Origin: DASYRX01 sp036003845
GTDB lineage: Bacteria; Gemmatimonadota; Gemmatimonadetes; Gemmatimonadales; Gemmatimonadaceae
Reading direction: 5' to 3'
NCBI GenBank assembly: GCA_036003845.1
Contig: DASYRX010000290.1
Coordinates: forward strand, 1-8,088
DNA: 8,088 nucleotides
Below the pieces are notes generated by a model that had not been told where the DNA came from, ran no database searches, and saw nothing but the letters and a program-made list of their open reading frames with translations. Numbering within the stretch: the stretch's first letter is position 1; each line of letters starts with the position of its first letter. The translations under genes and the position numbers were made by a program. This document shows, one piece after another, positions 1-6,344 of the stretch.

Positions 1-2
1 GG

Positions 3-60
3 TCCCGGAAATACAACGCGCCGCCGCAGCCGTTAGGCCGCGAGCGGCGCGCGCCCGGGA
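3..60 (-). terminator. Probable intrinsic terminator of the beta-barrel gene
   Basis: An 8-bp perfect GC stem pairs 17-24 (CGCGCCGC) with 44-51 (GCGGCGCG). An outer 6-bp pairing joins 3-8 to 55-60. Inside the loop, GCC-GTTA-GGC (29-38) can form a small nested hairpin. Read on the minus strand, the 17-51 stem lies about 26 nt past the TAG stop of the beta-barrel gene and is followed by the T-rich run TTGTATTT (16-9), as expected of a Rho-independent terminator, although the T tract is imperfect. The loop also carries one copy of the dispersed 8-mer CGTTAGGC (31-38). Confidence 0.55.
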
Positions 61-77
61 GAGAACCTAACTGCGAT

Positions 78-755
78 CTACCACTTCTCGATCGCGTCGC
101 TGATTCGGTAGCGGATGCCGCCCTCGAACATCATCGTGTTCGACGACCCGTTGATCAGGAAATTGTCGCGCGTCGGCATCGTCGCGGCCTGCGCGAAGAG
201 CGCCCAGCGCTCACCAACATGTGCCTGAATGCCGGCGGTGATTACGAACGACGCCCGCGTGCTCTGGCGATCGACCCGCGTAAACACGGAGTCCATCGCG
301 CCTTCACTTGAGAACGTGCCGCGCGGCGCCGCATTCTGAATGACGTTCACCGCGTAGCCGACGCCGAGGTACGGACGCGCCCCCGACCAGCTCACCGGGA
401 ACGCGAGCACGCCCACGTGGTAGCGGCGCATGTCGCTGATGTCGACAGCACGCGCGGAACCGGGGGCCGTAGGATCGAACACGGCCGACACTTCGTCGAA
501 GAAAGCCTGCTCCACTGAGAGGTACAGGCCACCGCGCGAACGCGTGATCAGCCATTCACCACCAACAGTGGTTGCATTGACGGTCTTGAACTCACCCGTC
601 TGCGTGTCGATCGCGTCAAACTGGGTAATGCCGCCCTTGGCACCCCAGAACCACCCATTGTCGAAGCCAGCCGCCGCCGCGCGCTGCGCGAGCGCCAGGG
701 CGGGGACTGCTGCAGTGGCGAGGACTGCGACGACGACGGTGCGAACAATTCGCAT
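78..755 (-). CDS. Small outer-membrane beta-barrel-like protein with signal peptide
   Basis: The product is 225 residues long and probably sits in the outer membrane. I do not recognise a specific family or substrate. Residues 1-23 form a Sec signal peptide: MRIVR, a hydrophobic run, then a likely cleavage after ALA (23) before Gln. The rest alternates polar and hydrophobic residues in short strands rich in Gly and aromatics, for example GGLYLSVEQAF (75-85), RPYLGVGYAVNVI (127-139) and MMFEGGIRYRI (208-218). The final residue is Trp, like the C-terminal aromatic beta-signal read by the BAM machinery. The size suits an 8- to 10-strand barrel of the OmpA/OmpW kind. The frame stays open to 830, but the ATG at 755 is preferred because it directly starts the signal peptide and has GAGG (768-765) 9 nt upstream. 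The gene stands alone, divergent from the 138-residue protein gene, with a probable terminator after it. The barrel assignment rests on pattern, not on a family match. Confidence 0.75.
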   Translation of the reverse strand: MRIVRTVVVAVLATAAVPALALAQRAAAAGFDNGWFWGAKGGITQFDAIDTQTGEFKTVNATTVGGEWLITRSRGGLYLSVEQAFFDEVSAVFDPTAPGSARAVDISDMRRYHVGVLAFPVSWSGARPYLGVGYAVNVIQNAAPRGTFSSEGAMDSVFTRVDRQSTRASFVITAGIQAHVGERWALFAQAATMPTRDNFLINGSSNTMMFEGGIRYRISDAIEKW

Positions 756-1023
756 ACGCCCAAACCTCAAGATGACGCGCAGATGGTATGGCGCCGGTGT
801 CTCGCGGGCGTCACGCCGCGTGTGGCGCATTCAGTATTGGTGGCCAAGAGGCGCGATTGTGACCGAAATCACTCGGCCACCCCACCGCCAACTCTCGACC
901 ACGGGAGGGACGATGCGGCTCGGATTGCGTCACGTCGGGCAACTTGCAGCATAGGGCACGCCTGGCCATGGAGTTGCGTTCGGCCCTATTGCCGCGTCTG
1001 AGTGCCAACTCCGTCACAGCGGC
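756..1023. other. Divergent intergenic region
   Basis: This 268-bp stretch separates two divergently transcribed genes, so it should hold both promoters. I could not find a convincing -35/-10 pair on either strand. The visible elements are the GAGG at 768-765 serving the minus gene, and a 7-bp inverted repeat GGTGGCC/GGCCACC (839-845 and 875-881) around a 29-nt spacer that could be an operator or transcript hairpin. No coding frame here looks real. The plus gene has no clear Shine-Dalgarno before its ATG. Confidence 0.5.
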
Positions 1024-1440
1024 ATGATCAATACTGTCGTCGCCCGATTCATCGACGGTCGGCTCATTAAAGGGACGACCATGGATGTGGATCCGGGAAA
1101 GCCATCGTGTCACATCCGTACCCGGGATGGGGCGATTTATACCGTGGAGCTGAGCGAGCTCAAAGCGCTCTTCTTCGTCAAATCGCTCTCCGGCGATGCC
1201 AAGCATAGCGAAGGCATGTCGCTGGAGCCTGCCGATCGCCGGCAGTTCGGCTCCGCGCTCGTCGAGCTGACGTTCGCTGACGGCGAACGGATGATCGGCC
1301 TAACGAATCGCGCGACGCCCAATGGCGCGTTCTTCTTTGTGCTCCCTGTCGACTCGCGCAGCAACAACATCCGCGTCCTCGTGAACCGCTCGGCGCTCAA
1401 GTCGATCTCGACGCCGCTGCACTTCCTCGCCGACGCCTAG
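1024..1440 (+). CDS. Conserved hypothetical protein with two similar halves
   Basis: This is a 138-residue protein, probably cytoplasmic, with no signal peptide or membrane segment. It looks like a duplicated small beta domain. Residues 5-54 begin VARFIDGRLIKGTT and end in SELKALFFV. Residues 79-130 begin VELTFADGERMIGLT and end in NRSALKSIS. Both halves share the order hydrophobic strand, (F)xDG, a Gly-Thr/Leu turn, a Pro-containing loop, an aromatic strand, an acidic turn, then S-x-LK-x-hydrophobic. I recall similar short domains in Acidobacteriota and Gemmatimonadota, labelled as unknown function (possibly DUF6982), sometimes beside PilZ-like or signalling modules. This is from memory and not verified. 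The ATG at 1024 is the first possible start after an in-frame TAG at 952-954 apart from weak non-ATG codons, although no Shine-Dalgarno is visible. The gene faces the M14 peptidase gene convergently. Function is unknown. Confidence 0.75.
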   Translation: MINTVVARFIDGRLIKGTTMDVDPGKPSCHIRTRDGAIYTVELSELKALFFVKSLSGDAKHSEGMSLEPADRRQFGSALVELTFADGERMIGLTNRATPNGAFFFVLPVDSRSNNIRVLVNRSALKSISTPLHFLADA

Positions 1441-1465
1441 GGCCGCCGCTACGTGATTTAGCAGC

Positions 1466-1490
1466 AACGCGCTCATAGCAGCAGCGCGTT
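1466..1490. terminator. Hairpin between convergent genes, weak terminator candidate
   Basis: AACGCGCT (1466-1473) is the reverse complement of AGCGCGTT (1483-1490), giving a perfect 8-bp stem with a 9-nt loop. It lies where the 138-residue protein gene and the M14 peptidase gene converge, 26 nt past the plus-strand stop and overlapping the last codons and stop of the minus-strand gene. Neither side has a T tract, so it is not a canonical intrinsic terminator. It could be a bidirectional transcript 3' end processed or stabilised by the stem. Confidence 0.3.
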
Positions 1491-3923
1491 AAACAACAAT
1501 CTGAAGGTCCCCCACGGCTGCCCGCGGTGCTGCGGACGGAAGCCGAACATTACGACGCGTCCACCTTTTGAGCCGACATGGGCATCCAGCAACGCCGATC
1601 GGCCGGCGATGCTCTCGGCACCAGACAGATAGCCGCTCTGCAAGATCTCAGGCGCGGACGGATACCACAGAACCGATGTCACCTGGGCATCGGATCTAGG
1701 CTTGAAGGTGACAGAGTTCGTGAAATAGATGGATGTCGTGTCGCGCATGCCTAACGCGACTGGATGCGTCGGGTCCACCTGAGCGCGCAGAATTGAGCCC
1801 GGTGCGTAGGGGCCGTCGCGGCCACCGGCGGCGATCAACTCGACGCCGGAGACACCGAGGTCCGCGGCGATCTCGTTGGCGCTGTCGAACAGCAGTACAC
1901 GTCCTCCCTGAGCGACGAAGGCTTTGAGGGCGGCGAGTCCGCTGTCGCCGAGTCCTCCAGCGTATTCGGCAGGGACCTGCTGTGATGTCATGCCACGCAC
2001 GATCTCATTACGCGTCATGTCCGGGATAACGAGCACGTCGAACGCGGCGCGAAGGTTGGCAGCCTTGATCGTTGAATCGCGCACGGTCTTGAATCGCACC
2101 TCGAATTGCTCGAAGAGCCACCTCGTCCACCCTTCATCCATGCTCGCCGTCCACGATCTATACAGCCCGATGCGCCGTGTATTTGGCGTCAGCGGGCGAC
2201 TGGCACTCGTCTGTTGACTGGGTGCAGCGATCGGACACGCGCGCGGATGAAAGCCCGCCTTGGCTGCAGCCGCCGGGGGGAACACGAACAGCGAGTCCGA
2301 CACGTGGACGCTGGCGCCGGCAGCGAGCGCACGAAAGACAGGCGCATAACTCTCCGTATCGCGCAGCAACAGCGCGGGTCTACTGCTCGGCAATGCACAG
2401 CGAGCGTGCGAAAAATCCACCGGCGTTAGGCCCCGTGGAACCGTGTCCAACGGCGTGATCTCGACACCCATTTGCAAGGGCAACGTCCAGCCGGCGACGT
2501 CGTAGGGTCGCTCGATGGGGCCTCCGGGTATTCTTTCGATGCGTGGAAAGCGCTGCACCTCGAGCAGGTCCTTGGCGTGCGCGCGATACGGTTGATCCAG
2601 CCTAACGATAAAGTCCGTCGCTGTCTCATGGACTTCCACTCCGCCCACGCGTAGCACGTCTATCAACGCCAACGTGGCCCCCGGATCGTGCTGCGCCTTA
2701 GGGATGGCGTAGGCGGCCGGCTTCTCGTTCTTTCCTAACGCGATCTGCCTTCGAGCGAGATCGACGAATCCGCGCACGAAGTCGACGCGCTTGCTCGCCG
2801 CGAGCTGCACCAGCGCTTCGGCCGCGATCAGCTCGTAGTCGACGATGTCACGCAGCCGCCACCAGCCGCCGGGCCACGGGTTCGGGAAGCTCACCCGCTG
2901 CTCATACTTCGGCAGGCCGCGCGCATGCCCGCGTAAGGCCTGTCTCTCTTGCTGAATCGGCGTCGCGACGCGCACGCTCGCCGCTTCGGTGAGCAAGCCG
3001 ATCATGTTGTGACGTGTCGGAGTGCCGCGCATCCCGCCGTGCCACCACAGATCGTAGCTGATGCCGTCGCCAACGCCGCTCTTTCCAGCCTGCTCCAGCG
3101 CGAATGCCATGTGCGCGCCGATGAGCGAGATCCCGCGCACGATCACGGGGTCCAGGTTCGGATTGATGGGATCCACCATCGGGGGAACGAAGATGCGCAT
3201 CCCTTCATTCCCCATCTGATGCACGTCGTAAACGATCTCGGGGAACCAGCGTCGATACAGCAGATCGGTCGTGAGACGCGTCTCCTTCTGCGTCACCATG
3301 TACCAGTCACGGTTGTTGTCGTGGCCGACGTACGGGTGGTAGATCCAGGACAGGGGACCGCCTTCGAACGGCGTGCCTAACGTGCGACGGTACCACTCCG
3401 TGACCATGTGCTGCCCATCCGGGTTGGCCGACGGGATGAGCAAGACGACGAGATCACGCAGGTGGCGCTGCAACGTATCGTTGGTCGCGAGCCGCCAGGC
3501 CAGCTCCATCGCCATCTGGCTCGACGCGATTTCCGTCGCGTGAATGTTGCAATTGATCAGAACCACGGCCGGCTGCTCGCGCAGCAGCCGCCGCTCGTCG
3601 TCAGGCGTTAGGCGCCTCGGGTCGGCAAGTAATGCCTGTCCCGTGCGGATCGCCTCCAGCCGCGCGATGTTCTCCGGCGAAGAGATCGTCGCCACGATGA
3701 ACGGCTGGCCGTTCGTACTCGGCCCGAGCGTGTCGACGCGTACTGCGCGCGACGAAGCCGCCAGGCGAGCGAAGTACGCCGTGATCTCCGGCCAGTCGGC
3801 GAGCTTGCGATCGGCACCGACTTCGAAGCCAAGGTGAGCGCGTGGGTGAACGGGCGTCTGTGCCTGCGCCGCGCTCGCGATGCAGATCGCAAGGCCAAGC
3901 GTGATCGGCGATGTGCGTCGCAT
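1473..3923 (-). CDS. Secreted M14 zinc carboxypeptidase with C-terminal GATase-like domain
   Basis: This 816-residue exported metallopeptidase should remove or process residues at peptide ends outside the cytoplasm. Residues 1-22 are a signal peptide (MRRTSP, hydrophobic core, cleavage after AQA). The M14 domain spans about 35-345. Its zinc ligands are H128 and E131 (IHATE) and H235 (DVHQMG). N204-R205 in HDNNRDW matches the carboxypeptidase A Asn-Arg pair that holds the substrate carboxylate. E313 (LLTEAAS) fits the catalytic Glu, and PSANPDG (164-170) is a typical family motif. A linker region at about 350-580 precedes a class I glutamine-amidotransferase-like (ThuA-like) alpha/beta region at 583-816, with IGLYRSW, DVLVIPD and GGRVLLFDS strands. 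I see no clear Cys nucleophile there, so this part is probably structural or ligand-binding. The start is supported by GAGGG (3935-3931) 7 nt before the ATG. The gene follows kbl by 13 bp, so co-transcription is likely. All M14 catalytic residues are present. Substrate specificity cannot be read from the sequence. Confidence 0.93.
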   Translation of the reverse strand: MRRTSPITLGLAICIASAAQAQTPVHPRAHLGFEVGADRKLADWPEITAYFARLAASSRAVRVDTLGPSTNGQPFIVATISSPENIARLEAIRTGQALLADPRRLTPDDERRLLREQPAVVLINCNIHATEIASSQMAMELAWRLATNDTLQRHLRDLVVLLIPSANPDGQHMVTEWYRRTLGTPFEGGPLSWIYHPYVGHDNNRDWYMVTQKETRLTTDLLYRRWFPEIVYDVHQMGNEGMRIFVPPMVDPINPNLDPVIVRGISLIGAHMAFALEQAGKSGVGDGISYDLWWHGGMRGTPTRHNMIGLLTEAASVRVATPIQQERQALRGHARGLPKYEQRVSFPNPWPGGWWRLRDIVDYELIAAEALVQLAASKRVDFVRGFVDLARRQIALGKNEKPAAYAIPKAQHDPGATLALIDVLRVGGVEVHETATDFIVRLDQPYRAHAKDLLEVQRFPRIERIPGGPIERPYDVAGWTLPLQMGVEITPLDTVPRGLTPVDFSHARCALPSSRPALLLRDTESYAPVFRALAAGASVHVSDSLFVFPPAAAAKAGFHPRACPIAAPSQQTSASRPLTPNTRRIGLYRSWTASMDEGWTRWLFEQFEVRFKTVRDSTIKAANLRAAFDVLVIPDMTRNEIVRGMTSQQVPAEYAGGLGDSGLAALKAFVAQGGRVLLFDSANEIAADLGVSGVELIAAGGRDGPYAPGSILRAQVDPTHPVALGMRDTTSIYFTNSVTFKPRSDAQVTSVLWYPSAPEILQSGYLSGAESIAGRSALLDAHVGSKGGRVVMFGFRPQHRGQPWGTFRLLFNALLL

Positions 3924-3930
3924 GAAAGAA

Positions 3931-3935
3931 CCCTC
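3931..3935 (-). promoter_or_regulatory. Shine-Dalgarno of the M14 peptidase gene
   Basis: On the minus strand GAGGG lies 7 nt before the ATG at 3923, inside the 13-bp gap after the kbl stop codon. It fixes the peptidase start and indicates that ribosomes can load independently on what is probably a shared kbl-peptidase transcript. It is the clearest ribosome-binding site in the window. Confidence 0.75.
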
Positions 3936-3936
3936 G

Positions 3937-5148
3937 CTAAATGATCCCCAGCTTGGCGCCCACTTTCTTGAAGACGCGAAGCGCGAAGTCCAAGTCGTCT
4001 TTTGTGTGTGCCGCTGAGAGCTGGCACCTAACGCGCGCTGTCCCCTGTGGAACGACCGGAAATCCGAAGCCGGTCACGAAGATCCCTTCGTCCAGGAGCA
4101 TGTCGCTCATCTGGATCGCCTTGGCCGTTTCGCCGACGATAATGGGCACGATTGGCGTCTCGCCCGGGATCGGCTTGAACCCTGCCTCGGTGAGGCCGCC
4201 TCGGAAGTACGTCGTGTTGTCGCGCAATCGCTGAACGCGCTCAGGCTGCGCCTCGAGGCAGCGCACGGCGGCGAGAGAGCTTGCGGCGACAGTGCAGGGC
4301 AGGGCGTTGGAGAACAGCTGCGGCCGGGATCGTTGCGTGAGCATGTCGCATAACGCTTCGGATCCCGCGACGAACCCACCCGCCGCGCCACCCAGCGCTT
4401 TGCCTAACGTGGACGTGATGACGTCGACCTCGCCCACCACACCCCAATGCTCCGCGGTCCCGCGGCCGGTGTTGCCGAGGACGCCGGTCGAGTGCGAGTC
4501 GTCCATCATGACGATCGCGTCGTGCTTGCGCGCGATGTCGATGATCGACGGGAGCTTGGCGACGCTCCCTTCCATGGAGAAAATCCCGTCGGTCCAGATG
4601 AACTTGCGTTTCGCACCGGCGCTCTTCGCTTGTTCGAGCTTGGACACGAGGTCGTCCATGTCGCCGTGCTTGTAGACCGCTGTTGTGCACTTCGAGATGG
4701 CCTTTGCCAGACGCATCGAGTCGATGATCGACGCGTGATTCAGCTCGTCGGAGCAAACGAAGTCGGTTCCTTCAACAGCTGTCGCGGTTAGGCCTTCATT
4801 CGCATTCCAGCATGAAACGAAGGAAAGCGAAGACTCAGTTCCAACGAATTTGGCGAGGGCCGCTTCGAGCTCGCGGTGAATCGCGAACGTGCCGCAGATG
4901 AAGCGCACGCTGGCAGTGCCGGCTCCATAACGTTGCAATCCTTCGATTCCCGCTTGAACGACGCTCGGCTCGTTGGCCAGACCGAGATAGTTGTTCGATG
5001 ACAGAATCAGGATCTCGCCGCGTCCTTCCATTTTGACGCGGGGTCCCTGCGGCGAGTCGAGATAGTTGAGTCGCTTGTAGACCCGATCCGCTTTGAGTTG
5101 ATCGAGCTTCGACTGGATGTCCTGCGTGAATGCGGTGTTGAGAGCCAC
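3937..5148 (-). CDS. kbl: Glycine C-acetyltransferase (2-amino-3-ketobutyrate CoA ligase)
   Basis: This cytoplasmic PLP enzyme of the alpha-oxoamine synthase family (fold type I) cleaves 2-amino-3-ketobutyrate with CoA to glycine and acetyl-CoA, the second step of threonine breakdown after Tdh. Its 403 residues match the usual length of about 398. Family landmarks are SNNYLGLA (51-58), YGAGTASVRFICGT (74-87), ELNHASIID with H138 stacking on PLP, DDSHSTG with D216 and H219, STLGKALGGA with the Schiff-base lysine K250, QRSRPQLFSN (272-281), and ARVRCQLSAAHT with R374 for the substrate carboxylate. The RFICGT and NHASIID motifs and the presence of tdh in the same cluster favour Kbl over BioF, HemA or SPT. 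The start is GTG: an in-frame TGA lies six codons upstream and no other start fits the family's N-terminus. No good Shine-Dalgarno is visible. It sits 197 bp after the dehydratase gene and 13 bp before the M14 peptidase gene. Confidence 0.96.
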   Translation of the reverse strand: MALNTAFTQDIQSKLDQLKADRVYKRLNYLDSPQGPRVKMEGRGEILILSSNNYLGLANEPSVVQAGIEGLQRYGAGTASVRFICGTFAIHRELEAALAKFVGTESSLSFVSCWNANEGLTATAVEGTDFVCSDELNHASIIDSMRLAKAISKCTTAVYKHGDMDDLVSKLEQAKSAGAKRKFIWTDGIFSMEGSVAKLPSIIDIARKHDAIVMMDDSHSTGVLGNTGRGTAEHWGVVGEVDVITSTLGKALGGAAGGFVAGSEALCDMLTQRSRPQLFSNALPCTVAASSLAAVRCLEAQPERVQRLRDNTTYFRGGLTEAGFKPIPGETPIVPIIVGETAKAIQMSDMLLDEGIFVTGFGFPVVPQGTARVRCQLSAAHTKDDLDFALRVFKKVGAKLGII

Positions 5149-5222
5149 GGGATCTAGTGAGAGTCAGGTTGAATTGTTGGCAACAGTCGTAGTGTGTGCC
5201 AGGGTCGGCAAGATCAAAAGCC

Positions 5223-5321
5223 TCACCGCGGATAAACGCAAATTGACGCGGATAACGCAGTTGGTCTCAATTTCAAAGCGTTCGGTTTGTGTCCGCGTTC
5301 ATCCGCGTTAGTCCGCGGTGA
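5223..5321. repeat. Imperfect inverted repeat with 10-nt internal periodicity
   Basis: The outer 10 bp are perfect: TCACCGCGGA (5223-5232) pairs with TCCGCGGTGA (5312-5321). Pairing continues imperfectly inward through ACGC and ACGCGGA blocks to about 5256 and 5292. Each arm is itself periodic at 10 nt: CGCGGATAAA, CGCAAATTGA, CGCGGATAAC from 5227, and TCCGCGTTCA, TCCGCGTTAG, TCCGCGG from 5292. It fills much of the 197-bp gap between the dehydratase and kbl genes. As RNA it would form a long imperfect stem with a loop of about 35 nt. It resembles the CGCGGAT-type intergenic repeats I recall from other environmental bacteria, an unverified comparison. It may end, attenuate or stabilise the transcript between the two genes. 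There is no T tract. The remainder, 5149-5222, shows no convincing kbl promoter. Confidence 0.65.
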
Positions 5322-5345
5322 AAGCAGTGGCTCTTGAATGTCGGA

Positions 5346-6344
5346 TCAGCGCGCCAGAACGGCACGTAGCGTCTCGATGCCGATGTTGCTGCCACACAAA
5401 ACCACCGCGACGCGCTGACCGCGGAGCGCATCAGCACGCTGAGCCAACGCCGCGAGCGCCACTGCAGCCGATCCTTCGATCAGCTGATGATGATCGGCGA
5501 TGAAGTCGCGCATCGCCGTCGCGATCTCGCGCTCCGTCACCTCTACCCATTCATCGACCAGCGTCCGACATAGCTCGAAAGTGATGGCACCTTGCTCCAC
5601 GCCACCCGCCGTTCCGTCGGATAGCGTTGGCTCACTGGCAAACTCCACGATGTAACCGGCGCGCACCGACAGCGCCATCACGGGAGAATTCACCGGTGAC
5701 GCGCCGATCACGCGCACGTTAGGCATGATGCTCTTGAGATAAGCCGCGGTCCCGCCGATCAATCCGCCGCCTCCGACGGCAATGATGACGGTGTCCACAG
5801 TCTCCATTTGCTCGGCGAGCTCCACGCCGACTGTTCCTTGCCCCGCGACAACCACGGGGTCGTTGTACGGCGAGATGTATGGCATGCCATTCTCGGCAGC
5901 GAACGCCCGACCGAATAGTTCGGCGTCCAACCCATCGGTTCCGTGCATCTGAACGTCCGCGCCATAGCGCCGAATCATCTCGACCTTGGCAGGCGACGCA
6001 CCGTTCGGCACGTAGACGCGCACCGGAATCTCGAGCGCGCGCCCCGCCCATGCCACGCTCGCACCGTGATTGCCTGTTGACGCCGCGATGATACCTCGGT
6101 GCTTTTCGTCAGGCGTTAGGCTCAGCAGCTTGTTCGTCGCGCCACGCGTCTTGAACGATCCTGCATGCTGCAGATGCTCGCCCTTGAGCCATATGTCTGC
6201 GCCGTAGCGCTCTGACGATGAGAGGCTTACATCGCAAGGCGTTCGGCGGATGTGCTTCGAGAGCCGCTCGTGCGCTTGTACGATACTCCCGGCGAGCCAA
6301 CCACGATCGACTCCACCACGCGCCGATAACGGCGGTGTTGTCAT
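5346..6344 (-). CDS. Catabolic-type threonine/serine dehydratase (PLP fold type II)
   Basis: This 332-residue cytoplasmic PLP lyase is expected to deaminate threonine to 2-oxobutyrate and ammonia, or serine to pyruvate. SFKTRGA (63-69) carries the Schiff-base lysine K65. STGNHG (89-94) is the substrate-carboxylate loop with Asn92, GGGGLIGG (191-198) is the phosphate-binding glycine loop, and CGSN (317-320) contacts the pyridine nitrogen. The protein ends straight after the catalytic domain, with no ACT-like regulatory domain, so it resembles catabolic TdcB, serine racemase or EutB-type enzymes rather than feedback-regulated IlvA. Cys replaces the usual Ser of SGGN, and Thr follows SFK where Val, Leu or Ile is common. 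Its ATG overlaps the lipoprotein stop as ATGA, with no strong Shine-Dalgarno, so translation is probably coupled. Neighbouring tdh and kbl support threonine as substrate. Serine racemase, 3-hydroxyaspartate dehydratase or hydroxyectoine-pathway EutB activity cannot be excluded. Confidence 0.88.
   Translation of the reverse strand: MTTPPLSARGGVDRGWLAGSIVQAHERLSKHIRRTPCDVSLSSSERYGADIWLKGEHLQHAGSFKTRGATNKLLSLTPDEKHRGIIAASTGNHGASVAWAGRALEIPVRVYVPNGASPAKVEMIRRYGADVQMHGTDGLDAELFGRAFAAENGMPYISPYNDPVVVAGQGTVGVELAEQMETVDTVIIAVGGGGLIGGTAAYLKSIMPNVRVIGASPVNSPVMALSVRAGYIVEFASEPTLSDGTAGGVEQGAITFELCRTLVDEWVEVTEREIATAMRDFIADHHQLIEGSAAVALAALAQRADALRGQRVAVVLCGSNIGIETLRAVLAR

Noticed and set aside
430..954. 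Open plus-strand frame of 174 codons antisense to the beta-barrel gene
   Set aside because: It runs antisense to a signal-peptide-bearing protein and into the intergenic region, with low-complexity Arg/Thr/Ala composition and no ribosome-binding site.
831..1023. Sigma-70 promoters in the divergent intergenic region
   Set aside because: No -35/-10 pair with acceptable match and spacing could be found by eye on either strand.
2949..3380. Open plus-strand frame of 143 codons antisense to the M14 peptidase gene
   Set aside because: The opposite strand encodes the M14 core with all catalytic motifs. The plus-frame protein is Arg/His/Val-rich with no recognisable domain, as expected of a high-GC shadow frame.
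4241..4756. Alternative minus frame of 171 codons within kbl
   Set aside because: It overlaps the well-conserved Kbl frame, and its product is Arg/His-rich with no domain signal.
5175..5185. Palindrome TGTTG-G-CAACA upstream of kbl as an operator
   Set aside because: Five-base arms around one base are expected often by chance, and there is no second copy or promoter nearby to support it.
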